DNA of 26,194 nucleotides from assembly GCA_002410715.1 (NCBI GenBank), contig DHOG01000102.1, positions 13,223-39,416 of the forward strand. The letters run 5' to 3'. The notes under the pieces are model-generated. The model saw only the letters and a program-made list of their open reading frames with translations. It searched no databases and was not told the DNA's origin. The position numbers were made by a program, and so were the translations under genes. Shown piece by piece: positions 15,616-23,823 of this stretch (its first letter is position 1; every line of letters starts with the position of its first letter). This DNA comes from Ruminococcaceae bacterium UBA5396. GTDB taxonomy: Bacteria > Bacillota > Clostridia > Oscillospirales > Acutalibacteraceae.

Positions 15616-17228
15616 AGATCAATCCACCCCTTTTCCAGTGCTTCCATCTTTTTGCGGGTGATCACTTTTCGAACCTTTACAATCGTGAGCAATATCGATA
15701 CGGCTATGAAAACGGTAACCGCAGCGGGAGCAAACCAGTCCGCAACCACCTTTTTCCGGTATTCTACGTAAGCCCGCGAATACCAGTCCTTGTTATAGCC
15801 AAGCTCAAAAAGCTCCATGGCTTTTTCATATTCTCCGTCACGGTAAGCGGCCTTTCCAAGTCCGGAATAAGCCTGGTCATAGTTGGCATTTTGCGTCAGC
15901 ACCATGTTCCAAAGCTCGGCTGATTTGTGATAATCGCCGCTTTCCTGCCACATGATTGCCTGGGATATGTTCTCGCCGAATTCGGTTCTCCGGAATACCG
16001 TAATGGTACGGGTTCCGCTGTCCAGAACATATAAATAGCTTCCGGACTGTGCAATCGAATTCGGGGTTCTAAATCCGCCGGCAGTCACATCCGGACCGCC
16101 GAAGGCATACAGAAGATTGCCCTCAGAATCATATGTGAAGATTCGGCTGCGGTTGTCGTCCAAAACCGTATAGGTGCCTTCAGAACCGTTTGCAACATCC
16201 ACCATGTGGGAAATGCCTTTATACGCAGCGTCCATGTTATTATCGAGATCAAAAATATCGTAATCACCCGACGGAGGACCAAAGCCCTTGCGCCGCAAAA
16301 TGTCCTTGCCCAGCATATTGAGTCTGCGTACCAGCGCACCGTTTTCTGTTCCCCTTCCGGAGTGAATCTCAGACCGCACAATTTTTTCATCAATGGCAGC
16401 CGCTGTGGCAAATATAAAATCCTCGTTATCCAGAGAAATGTTGTTATACTCGATGGGAACAAAATCCTGCATTTTATCGAGCTGTGCCTGGGTGGAGATT
16501 TTCTTCCACAGCACTTCCATGGGATTTGCGTTTACCTTGCCTGCCGCCAGAAAGCCTTCAAACTTTCCGTCGGGATCAAAATCCACAATTCCTTCGTTAA
16601 CACTGATTGCTACCACATGAATACGTCCGGTAGAATCAACAACAAGCTTGGAAGGACGATAGCGTTCGATAAAGTCATCGGTGATAATGGTACTGTCCTG
16701 TTTGGACGGAGGGGCAATAATTCGAATTGCTTTTCCCTGCTGATCCATTTCGATAATGTTTTTTGATATACCGTCTGCTACATAGATGCTGTCATCAGGC
16801 GTTACAAAAACCCCCTGGGGCTCTTTGAACGGCACCACAGCCCCCGATGAATCGGTATATCCCGTCCATATTTTTATAACCTTCAACCTGCTGTCAAATT
16901 TAATCAGGCGGTTATCGGCGGCGGTGTCCCCGCTTGCAGCAAGGTATATATTCCCTTTATGATCTGCAAATAAATCGTTTGGCTTTTTGAAATCGCCGAT
17001 CCCGAGGGTTACACCGGTCACTGCCTTTTCAATCGTATAGGGATCGGGGCATTTTACCGGAACGCCCCAGTTATTATAGGTATAGCTGCTAAAAGACAGC
17101 TTTTGCGCGTTGATTTGTTCCATTCCCGCATCAGAAGATTCCGCCGATACAATCAAACTGCCTGCTCCCATGCAAAGCACGGTTACTATCACAGTCAGAA
17201 AGCGGAATACTTGAGAATTCTTTTTCAA
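15612..17228 (-). CDS. Extracellular NHL-type beta-propeller protein with TPR and C-terminal membrane helix
   Basis: This 538-residue protein has a signal peptide (about 1-30), an NHL-like beta-propeller (about 75-415) with repeated motifs such as KPNDLFADHKGNIYLA, EPQGVFVTPDDSIYVAD and TPNSIAQSGSYLYVLD, then two TPR-like helical repeats (about 425-490), one membrane helix (about 500-520) and a short basic tail. The propeller should face outside. Such propellers bind proteins or glycans, and TPRs bind proteins, so an assembly or sensing role beside the importer is plausible. The start codon is TTG at 17228, with GGAGG 9 bases upstream. It follows permease A by 14 bp and overlaps YIP1 by 4 bp. 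No lactonase-type catalytic residues can be assigned. Confidence 0.75.
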   Translation of the reverse strand: MKKNSQVFRFLTVIVTVLCMGAGSLIVSAESSDAGMEQINAQKLSFSSYTYNNWGVPVKCPDPYTIEKAVTGVTLGIGDFKKPNDLFADHKGNIYLAASGDTAADNRLIKFDSRLKVIKIWTGYTDSSGAVVPFKEPQGVFVTPDDSIYVADGISKNIIEMDQQGKAIRIIAPPSKQDSTIITDDFIERYRPSKLVVDSTGRIHVVAISVNEGIVDFDPDGKFEGFLAAGKVNANPMEVLWKKISTQAQLDKMQDFVPIEYNNISLDNEDFIFATAAAIDEKIVRSEIHSGRGTENGALVRRLNMLGKDILRRKGFGPPSGDYDIFDLDNNMDAAYKGISHMVDVANGSEGTYTVLDDNRSRIFTYDSEGNLLYAFGGPDVTAGGFRTPNSIAQSGSYLYVLDSGTRTITVFRRTEFGENISQAIMWQESGDYHKSAELWNMVLTQNANYDQAYSGLGKAAYRDGEYEKAMELFELGYNKDWYSRAYVEYRKKVVADWFAPAAVTVFIAVSILLTIVKVRKVITRKKMEALEKGWIDL

Positions 17229-17242
17229 TGATCTCCGCCTCC

Positions 17243-18196
17243 TTATTCCTTAATGCCCGATGTAGACATGGTGTCCAGTATCTGGCTCTGACTGAAGATA
17301 AATATCAGGATGGGCACACTCATCAGAATCAATCCGACTGCCGAAGCCGCACCCGCCCGGGCAAATCCCCCCGCCATAATCTGGTTTAGCGCATAGGGCA
17401 GCGGTTTGAGCTGCTCGCTTCGAATCAAAACGCCGCCTGTAGTGTTCCATAGTTGCTGTGAGGAGAATATGATCAGTGTAAGCCACGCCGGTTTGACTGT
17501 GGGCATTACGATGCGGAAGAAAATATGTAGCTCTCCTGCTCCGTCTATTTTTGCCGCTTCCAGAATGGAGTCATGCACCGTTACCATGAACTGTTTCATC
17601 AAAAACAGTCCTAGAGACGAGCCTATCGCCGGTATAATAAGCGCCCAATAGGTGTCTACTAAATTCAGACCTGACATAATCACAAAGTTGGGAATTGCGG
17701 TTACGGTAGGCGAAAACATCAGCGTCATCACGACCAGGCTGAAAAAAGCCTTTTGTCCGTAGAAATGATGTTTCTCAAGCACATAGGCCGCCATAGAAGC
17801 GAAAATTACATGACCGGTGGTACCCGCGACTGTGATCAGCAACGTATTGAAGAAATATCGGGTAATCGGTACCCATGAATTATTCATGATTGCCAGCAAA
17901 TCCTTCAGATTATCCATGGTTGGATTCTGAACAAAGAACCGCGGCGGAGATAAAAACAGCTCGTCAATCGGCTTGAACGCATTGTTAACCACATAGATTA
18001 GCGGTATTGCCATAAAGACGGCAAGTATGGACAAAAACAGGATATTCAGCAAATCTCCCGCCAGACTGCGGGTCATGCGTACGCCCAGCAGCTTGCGGAA
18101 AAACCGGACTACTGCACCGGTCATACGCCCGAATGCCCTTCCGATTGTGCTGAGTATAATGAAAACCGGATTTGGTTTTTTTAATTTGGCATCCAT
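17243..18196 (-). CDS. Sugar ABC importer permease, MalG-like (pair A)
   Basis: This 317-residue membrane subunit of a CUT1 importer has about six helices and a canonical EAA loop, EAAKIDGAGELHIFFRI (near residue 210). A long positively charged N-terminal tail (about 45 residues) precedes the first helix. It partners with the MalF-like gene upstream, separated by 72 bp, a larger gap than elsewhere in the operon. The ATG at 18196 follows GAAAGG at 11 bases, with a two-codon mini-ORF (ATG GTA TAG) between them. The stop is 14 bp before the TTG start of the NHL/TPR gene. Confidence 0.9.
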   Translation of the reverse strand: MDAKLKKPNPVFIILSTIGRAFGRMTGAVVRFFRKLLGVRMTRSLAGDLLNILFLSILAVFMAIPLIYVVNNAFKPIDELFLSPPRFFVQNPTMDNLKDLLAIMNNSWVPITRYFFNTLLITVAGTTGHVIFASMAAYVLEKHHFYGQKAFFSLVVMTLMFSPTVTAIPNFVIMSGLNLVDTYWALIIPAIGSSLGLFLMKQFMVTVHDSILEAAKIDGAGELHIFFRIVMPTVKPAWLTLIIFSSQQLWNTTGGVLIRSEQLKPLPYALNQIMAGGFARAGAASAVGLILMSVPILIFIFSQSQILDTMSTSGIKE

Positions 18197-18213
18197 GCTA
18201 TACCATGCCTTTC
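18197..18213 (-). promoter_or_regulatory. Leader with GAAAGGC and ATG-GTA-TAG mini-ORF
   Basis: Between the ribosome binding site GAAAGG and the true ATG at 18196 there is a complete two-codon frame, ATG GTA TAG, ending one base before the start. A near-identical leader precedes the gene at 22176, and a related one the gene at 5318. Confidence 0.4.
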
Positions 18214-18268
18214 TATGTCTTCCTGTTTAAAGACACTCAGAATTTAATTCACAAAAGCTGATGACATA

Positions 18269-19195
18269 TTAGCGTCCAACCCGCTCCAAAAGAATGTTGA
18301 TCAGCCTTCGGCTAAAGAGCATCAGGAGGAAAAGAATTGTTGCGATTGCCGAAGCGTAGCCCATTTCAAATCGCTGATACCCGTAATCCCACATATGATT
18401 CACCATGGTATGCGCAGCATATTCTGTTGAGGGAAACCCTGCAAGCGCAACCGTGACTTCATGAATCGAAAACGCACCTGTGATACTCATTACCGCTCCA
18501 AACATGAGCTGAGGCTTCATCATGGGGAGTGTTACATACCAAAGCTCCTGCCATCTGTTGCGCAGACCATCGATTGATGCCGCCTCATAGTACTGCTTAT
18601 CGATATTTTTGAAACCGGCAACAAAGGAAAGGAAGCCGGCTCCCATGCTGCTCCATAAAACACAGAGGATAATGACAACTTTAATGTATTGCGGATCGGT
18701 CAGCCACTCAATCGGATCGGTAATGAATCCGAAGTTAATCAATGCACCATTTACATAACCGTAAATGTCTCCCGAAAAGAGGGTGCCGAATATGACATAG
18801 ACAGAGCCGGCGATGGTTGGCGAGTAGAAGATCAGAACGAACAGTGTGCGCAGAAAAGGCGAAAGCTCGTTGATCAGCCAGGCAACTACAAACGACAGTA
18901 TATAGCCGCCCGGCCCGGTTATAATCGCAAACACAAGGGTGTTTTGCAATGCTGTAAGAAACACGTCATCCCTTGTGAAGAGACGGATGTAATTCTCGAA
19001 GCCAACCCATCGTGCCGGTTCAAAAATATTGTTATAAGTAAAGCTGTAAAACGCCGAAGTCAACACCGGCAAAACCGTAAAGGTGATGAACACCGCCGCG
19101 TATGGCAGCAAAAACGCATAGGAAATACGGTCATGCCACAGCTTTTTGCTCACATACGCAAGTCTGCCCGGTGATGTTTTGGCTTTGTTTGACAT
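18269..19195 (-). CDS. Sugar ABC importer permease, MalF-like (pair A)
   Basis: This 308-residue membrane subunit carries about six helices and the EAA loop EAASIDGLRNRWQELWYVT (near residue 205). It follows the large binding protein by 11 bp and has AGGAGG 7 bases before its ATG. Together with the gene at 17243-18196 it forms the translocation pore of importer A. Length and helix arrangement are normal for CUT1 MalF/UgpA-type permeases without the large extra loop of E. coli MalF. Confidence 0.9.
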   Translation of the reverse strand: MSNKAKTSPGRLAYVSKKLWHDRISYAFLLPYAAVFITFTVLPVLTSAFYSFTYNNIFEPARWVGFENYIRLFTRDDVFLTALQNTLVFAIITGPGGYILSFVVAWLINELSPFLRTLFVLIFYSPTIAGSVYVIFGTLFSGDIYGYVNGALINFGFITDPIEWLTDPQYIKVVIILCVLWSSMGAGFLSFVAGFKNIDKQYYEAASIDGLRNRWQELWYVTLPMMKPQLMFGAVMSITGAFSIHEVTVALAGFPSTEYAAHTMVNHMWDYGYQRFEMGYASAIATILFLLMLFSRRLINILLERVGR

Positions 19196-19206
19196 CTTCC
19201 GCCCTC

Positions 19207-22176
19207 CTATTGTTCAAGTACAGGCAAGCCGAACTCAATCCGCTTGTCTCTGATTTCGTCATTAATAATGCGTGCATACTGCAAAATCGCCTCACGGGGC
19301 TCGTCGCTGTTTTCTTTGATGCATACCGAACGGAATGCATTGTTGATATGCCGCGGGGTGTAATAGCTTCCCGGAACCTCCGGAATGCCCTTTGCCCATT
19401 TTGCCTGTGCCTCAAGCACGCGGTAATCGCGTATGGACCATGGAAGGCTCTTCATTGCTTCTACATTTGCGGTAGGATAACGCGCCGATGTGCCAAGCAG
19501 GCTTTCCATCTCCCTTGAGAAGGATACCTGGGTATCTTTTGATGTCCACCATTTCATGTAGTCCCATGCAGCCTCAGGATTTTTGGCTGTGGACATCATC
19601 ATGCTGGAGCTTACAGACGATCTTACAGAGTGATCAACTGTACCATCATCTTGTACCGTTCCCGGAACCATGCTCATCTGCCACAAACCCTTGATTTCGG
19701 GGGCAGACACCATCAACTGATTAAACAAAGTCATATCGGCAATCACAATCGGGGATTCCCCGGTTCTGAACCGGTTGGCAATATTAAAGTTGGTGGGGAG
19801 TCCATAGCTTGTATAAAATTTTGTCCATGTTTTAAAGGCTTCAACTGCGATTTCACTGTCTAAGCCTGTCGCAATACCGTCCTGCTTATAGAAGCTGCCG
19901 CCGTTCTGATAAACAAACATCGCAAACGTGGTCATACCAACCCCAACATCTGCACCGACGCTGGTTCCGGTATCCATTAAGAAGGACATGTTTTTCTTCT
20001 GTAAAACTGGTAGATATCTGATCATATCTTGCCATGACCAAGGATTCTCCAGCGTTGGAACGGGAATGTTAAGCTCGGACAAAATATCGGTTCGAACAAA
20101 CATAACCGGATAGGTTTCCTGTTCCGGCAGCGCATAAATGCCGCCGTTGAAGCTGATAGGAACCAGCGCGCTGGGACGGAATCTGGATAGAACTTCATTT
20201 AAATCCGACTGGTCTGCAACTTTTCTTAAATTCATTGCAGCTTTTCTTGTGGCATAGTTGATGGGGAGCTGCATACCGGCGTGCATCAGGACGTCGGGTC
20301 CGTTGCCTGCGGCTACCGAAGGAAGTATGGCGTCGGGCTGTACAATCTGCAGATTGACGCCCACAGTCTTTCCGAGGTTTTTCTTTGAAGCGGGTGTATA
20401 GGTGGAGCGAATCAGGTCATTTAGGATGGTGGCCTGGTCACGTCCGGTCGTCGACCATACAGTCAAATCAACATCGGTCTTATCTGCGCCTCCCGCCAGA
20501 GAATTGTAATCCTCCACAAACGAGGCAATAAACATTTGGAACATATAACCCGCCATCTGGAAGAAGCCGGCGTCAGCCTTGGGCTTTTCTGAGCCGGGGA
20601 CTGCAATCGAAATATAATCCAAATCCAGCGGCATGCTCTTGGCATCCAACATCCATGTGTTCAGCGCGGCTATATTATCCTTAAATACCCGCAGACGTTT
20701 TGAAATCTCACGGTGATCCTTATTAAATTCACGGAGCTGTTCCGACATTTTTCGCAGACTTGCCAGCTCGCTTCCAGAAAATCCTGTAATTTTCTGGATA
20801 TCGTCTGCAATCTGCTCCAGTTTTTCTGCCTGTATCAGCATCTCTTTGATGGTATCGGGAATCTGCTTATCCAGATTGTAATCCCGCATGGTATCCGGCG
20901 TAGATCCCATAATCATGAGAAGCTCACGGTAAATATCGTTCAGCACGTTGATGGATTCCTGAGTCCGACCAAGATCCTTACCAAAATCCCCCAGCGTCAT
21001 AACAAGGGAGAGGGTGTAGGTCTTGCCCCCCTCAAAATAAAATTTACAGGGCTTATCATCGACCGACACACTGTAAATCTGCCAACTGCTGTCATAGGTA
21101 AAGCGCAGGTTCTCCGCCTCTGCAAATGGCGGCACCCCGTTGATTTTCAGGGTGCGGGTGGCGTAAAATCCGCGTTTATAATTTTGTCTTGTCCTGAATC
21201 TTATCTCGTACATTCCGGTCTCATCGGGAGTAAAGCTCCATGCAAGTTCTTTTCCGGAACTTGTCCAACCCGAGGCTCCGATTGTGTTCAGGCTGATCTT
21301 TGAACCTTTATAAGGGATTGTTGCAGGCGATATACGGTCGGCCGTTGCAACAATTGTCGCATCGTTTTTCCATGCAGGAATCTCGGCCTGAATGAAAGGC
21401 AGCGATTGGCTTGCATCCTTGATTTGCAAATAGCTCTTTGCATATTCGCTGTACGATGGCAGTTTTTCAGGTGAACGGAAAGTAATGCTGCGAATATGAA
21501 CGCTCTCACGTGAAATATAGAAATAGATGGTATTATTCTCTCCCAGCTCAAACAACAGAGGGCGGATATGGAATCCGGAGCTGTCGGTCACGTTTGAATA
21601 CAGCCATCCTCTGTCAGCGAAAGTCAGTTCTTCCTGAGAAGGACGGATGTCATTTCCGTTCATATCGGTTTCGATTTTACCGTCTTTATCTTTCCACCGG
21701 CGTGCCAGCACCAGGCTGCCGGCCTCTCTATAAGGCAGACTGCCGTTTAGGCGAACCCCCAGTTCTACATCTCTGGAGCGTCCGGCAACCGGATCATATT
21801 CAATTATCATGTTGTAAAGCCCGGAGGTTCCGGGGAAGGAGACGCTAAGATGCCCCTCTTCTTCAATCAATATCGAATCCTTTTCCGCTTTAAAGTTGCC
21901 CTTGCCTTTTGCCAGCGCTTCACGATTCAATACGATGGTCTGCTCGGACATGGGGGGCTTGTTCTCATCGGCAATCCCATGAGAATCTAAAAACTCAGTA
22001 TATGTTATGGACTTATTGATCTCATCGCCTGAAATCTCTCGGTTGTTCCCTACAGCGGAATCTTCGACCTTTACAGAATCACTCTGTTCTTCTGCGTTGG
22101 CAACCATATAGGGCGTATTTACAATCGAGAAAAGAAGCGCCGCAATGACGAATAATGATAAAAGTTTTCGAGGCAT
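19207..22176 (-). CDS. Very large multidomain solute-binding protein with N-terminal beta domains and coiled coil
   Basis: This 989-residue exported protein ends in a CUT1-type sugar-binding domain (about 565-989), with the usual motifs for a binding-protein hinge and closure. Ahead of it are two beta-rich domains (about 85-240 and 270-400), possibly carbohydrate-binding, and a long helical, probably coiled-coil, segment (about 410-510). The signal peptide ends in VANA-EE (cleavage near residue 28) with no lipobox cysteine, which is unusual for a Gram-positive binding protein, so it must be retained in another way or released. Ordinary binding proteins are about 400-560 residues. It precedes permease pair A by 11 bp. 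The ATG at 22176 is preceded by GGAAAGG and a mini-ORF, and a hairpin abuts the ribosome binding site. Confidence 0.85.
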   Translation of the reverse strand: MPRKLLSLFVIAALLFSIVNTPYMVANAEEQSDSVKVEDSAVGNNREISGDEINKSITYTEFLDSHGIADENKPPMSEQTIVLNREALAKGKGNFKAEKDSILIEEEGHLSVSFPGTSGLYNMIIEYDPVAGRSRDVELGVRLNGSLPYREAGSLVLARRWKDKDGKIETDMNGNDIRPSQEELTFADRGWLYSNVTDSSGFHIRPLLFELGENNTIYFYISRESVHIRSITFRSPEKLPSYSEYAKSYLQIKDASQSLPFIQAEIPAWKNDATIVATADRISPATIPYKGSKISLNTIGASGWTSSGKELAWSFTPDETGMYEIRFRTRQNYKRGFYATRTLKINGVPPFAEAENLRFTYDSSWQIYSVSVDDKPCKFYFEGGKTYTLSLVMTLGDFGKDLGRTQESINVLNDIYRELLMIMGSTPDTMRDYNLDKQIPDTIKEMLIQAEKLEQIADDIQKITGFSGSELASLRKMSEQLREFNKDHREISKRLRVFKDNIAALNTWMLDAKSMPLDLDYISIAVPGSEKPKADAGFFQMAGYMFQMFIASFVEDYNSLAGGADKTDVDLTVWSTTGRDQATILNDLIRSTYTPASKKNLGKTVGVNLQIVQPDAILPSVAAGNGPDVLMHAGMQLPINYATRKAAMNLRKVADQSDLNEVLSRFRPSALVPISFNGGIYALPEQETYPVMFVRTDILSELNIPVPTLENPWSWQDMIRYLPVLQKKNMSFLMDTGTSVGADVGVGMTTFAMFVYQNGGSFYKQDGIATGLDSEIAVEAFKTWTKFYTSYGLPTNFNIANRFRTGESPIVIADMTLFNQLMVSAPEIKGLWQMSMVPGTVQDDGTVDHSVRSSVSSSMMMSTAKNPEAAWDYMKWWTSKDTQVSFSREMESLLGTSARYPTANVEAMKSLPWSIRDYRVLEAQAKWAKGIPEVPGSYYTPRHINNAFRSVCIKENSDEPREAILQYARIINDEIRDKRIEFGLPVLEQ

Positions 22177-22195
22177 ATCTAGACCATGCCTTTCC
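22177..22195 (-). promoter_or_regulatory. Leader with GGAAAGGC and ATG-GTC-TAG mini-ORF
   Basis: The ribosome binding site GGAAAGG is followed at once by ATG GTC TAG and then, two bases later, by the true ATG at 22176. The core AAAGGCATGGTxTAG is shared with the leader of the permease gene at 18196. Confidence 0.4.
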
Positions 22196-22217
22196 GTGAA
22201 CTGTATCCTACAGTCAC
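22196..22217 (-). promoter_or_regulatory. Hairpin abutting the ribosome binding site of the large binding protein
   Basis: GTGA-CTGTA and TACAG-TCAC can pair around a 3-base loop with one bulged base. The structure ends directly at GGAAAGG (22189-22195), so it could tune ribosome access for the gene starting at 22176. Confidence 0.4.
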
Positions 22218-22246
22218 TAAGATTTTAGTTTTTGGTACCGGAGACA

Positions 22247-22276
22247 CCGCTCCCCCGGATCTAGCCGGAGGAGCGG
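22247..22276 (-). promoter_or_regulatory. Strong GC hairpin between the two binding-protein genes
   Basis: Arms 22247-22258 and 22265-22276 form a 12-bp stem with one mismatch and a 6-base loop. It starts 26 bases after the stop of the lipoprotein gene. There is no T-run after it in the direction of transcription. The place and shape fit an mRNA-stabilising element that raises binding-protein levels over permease levels, as known for the malE-malF junction; this is inference. Confidence 0.55.
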
Positions 22277-22302
22277 ATATCCCTTTGAATTTGTAGGTTA
22301 TA

Positions 22303-23706
22303 CTAGCCGTCTTGAACCACCTGGGTATAAGCGCTGTCGTCAATATAGCCTTGGAATGTCGGCTTGTTGGCAGCAATGATGGATTGAGGTGTGCCGGAGT
22401 TATCCATAAATTGTCCCGCAAGCTCCATCACCGGCTCACGCAGACCAACACGGCAAACGCCGTTTGATTTAATCTTATTGTTCAGCATTAGATCGACATA
22501 GACATCACAGGATGCCTCATCCGGGAACAGTGCCTCGGCTGTGTTGCGGTAACGCTCCTCTTTTGTGTATCCGTCATCCGAGGGATCAAGCAAGTCGCGA
22601 TATACCAGCAATGCAGCCTGTGCTTTCTCATTGCTGATGGACGCAGGGATGAAATAGGAGTTTCCGCCGTAGCTTTCATCCACATAGTCCTTTGCATCGG
22701 GTCCCATGGGGAAATAAGTCAAACCGTAATCCTCGTTTGTGCCGTTCTCGGTCATAACATCACGAATGTACTCAATGACCCATTCTTCGGCACGCATCAT
22801 ACCGACCTTGCCGTTGGCAAATGCGTCTACCGTCACCTTCCAGTCACCGCCTGCGGGACGAAGATAGATGGTTTTGTCGGTGTTGAGCATTTTATTGAAC
22901 AGCTCCAGTCCGGCAAGATTTTTGGGACTGTCCATATTGAATTTCGGAGGGGTTGTGGAATAATCGACGGGATCTCCCCCGTTTGTCACCATAAAGGCGG
23001 TCATAAGCCAATGGGCGTCCATGGTGGAGAGTCCCCACTGGGTGGTATTTCCACCTGCATCATGCTTGGTCAGCTTTTTGGCGTACTCTTCCATGGTTGC
23101 GAAATCCCATTTTTTGCCCGATTTTATCAGCTCATTGGGATCGGTCAGCTTTGCCTCTTTAAATAAACGTTTATTATAAAGAAGACCGGATTGAATGGTA
23201 TTGGCTTTCTTGGAAAAGCCGTAAACAGCATCCTTGTAGGTGGTTTCGTTTACGATAAAGTCGTTCCATGTGCCGTCATGAAAGTCGATGCCCAACGATT
23301 TGGCAACCGCACCCGCATCTTTGACCGCACCGGCTTTGATCCAGTCGGTGATCATCCACGGGAAGGAATACATGATGTCTCCAAAGGGCTCGCCCCCCAT
23401 AATTACGCTGGCCATATTGTCCCAATAGGGCCCGCTGTCAACCTTAACCCATTCAAACTCTATGTTATACTTCTTTTCAACCGCATCAATCTTTTCAATC
23501 AAGCGGTCGGTTGCCTCATCCTTACCCGGAGTCAAATCCTTGCCCCAGGTATCCGCAAAGGTGATTTTCATGCCATTAAAATCATACTTTTCTTCTACCG
23601 CTGACGAAGAGGGATCGGGTTTGTCTTTCTTACAGGATGTTGCGACGGTTCCCAGCATTAATACGGCCGATACAACCGCAATAACGCGAGATAGCTTTTT
23701 CTTCAT
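22303..23706 (-). CDS. Sugar ABC importer solute-binding lipoprotein
   Basis: This 467-residue extracellular lipoprotein captures the sugar and delivers it to a permease pair. The signal peptide ends in VATSC (Cys25), followed by a short charged/Ser linker. The mature part has the two-lobed CUT1 binding-protein pattern, with an early EFEWVKVDSGPYWDNMASVIMGG-like substrate-lobe segment and aromatic residues (Trp, Tyr) spread through the cleft region. Length is normal. It is the first gene of the import operon, 108 bp after araC, with GGAGGA about 7 bases before its ATG. Which of the two permease pairs it serves cannot be told; pair A is closer but already has its own large binding protein. Confidence 0.9.
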   Translation of the reverse strand: MKKKLSRVIAVVSAVLMLGTVATSCKKDKPDPSSSAVEEKYDFNGMKITFADTWGKDLTPGKDEATDRLIEKIDAVEKKYNIEFEWVKVDSGPYWDNMASVIMGGEPFGDIMYSFPWMITDWIKAGAVKDAGAVAKSLGIDFHDGTWNDFIVNETTYKDAVYGFSKKANTIQSGLLYNKRLFKEAKLTDPNELIKSGKKWDFATMEEYAKKLTKHDAGGNTTQWGLSTMDAHWLMTAFMVTNGGDPVDYSTTPPKFNMDSPKNLAGLELFNKMLNTDKTIYLRPAGGDWKVTVDAFANGKVGMMRAEEWVIEYIRDVMTENGTNEDYGLTYFPMGPDAKDYVDESYGGNSYFIPASISNEKAQAALLVYRDLLDPSDDGYTKEERYRNTAEALFPDEASCDVYVDLMLNNKIKSNGVCRVGLREPVMELAGQFMDNSGTPQSIIAANKPTFQGYIDDSAYTQVVQDG

Positions 23707-23770
23707 TGTTTCTTCCTCCAGTACAATTTTAAATTGACTTAAGCTTTAGGACCTTGTGTACCAATTCAAA

Positions 23771-23823
23771 ACGGCTATGACGTTGTGAGACGGCTATGCC
23801 GTTATGAGGCTGTGTCATTGTGC
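23771..23823 (-). promoter_or_regulatory. Tandem direct repeats, candidate AraC-type binding site
   Basis: Two adjacent 19-bp copies (23771-23789 and 23790-23808) match at 17 of 19 bases, with core ACGGCTATG-CGTT-TGAG on the plus strand. A third partial copy (GGCTGTGTCATTGTG, 23808-23822) overlaps the araC stop codon. They lie just upstream of a poor -35-like TTGAAT/TTGGTA in the 108-bp gap before the import operon. Adjacent direct half-sites two helical turns apart are typical for AraC-family activators. Confidence 0.5.

Noticed and set aside
22247..22276. GC hairpin as an intrinsic terminator ending a one-gene transcript
   Set aside because: No T-run follows in the transcribed direction and the next gene lacks a recognisable promoter of its own.
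23771..23808. Direct repeats as a CRISPR remnant
   Set aside because: The copies are adjacent with no spacer, only 19 bp long and sit in a promoter gap; no cas gene is present.
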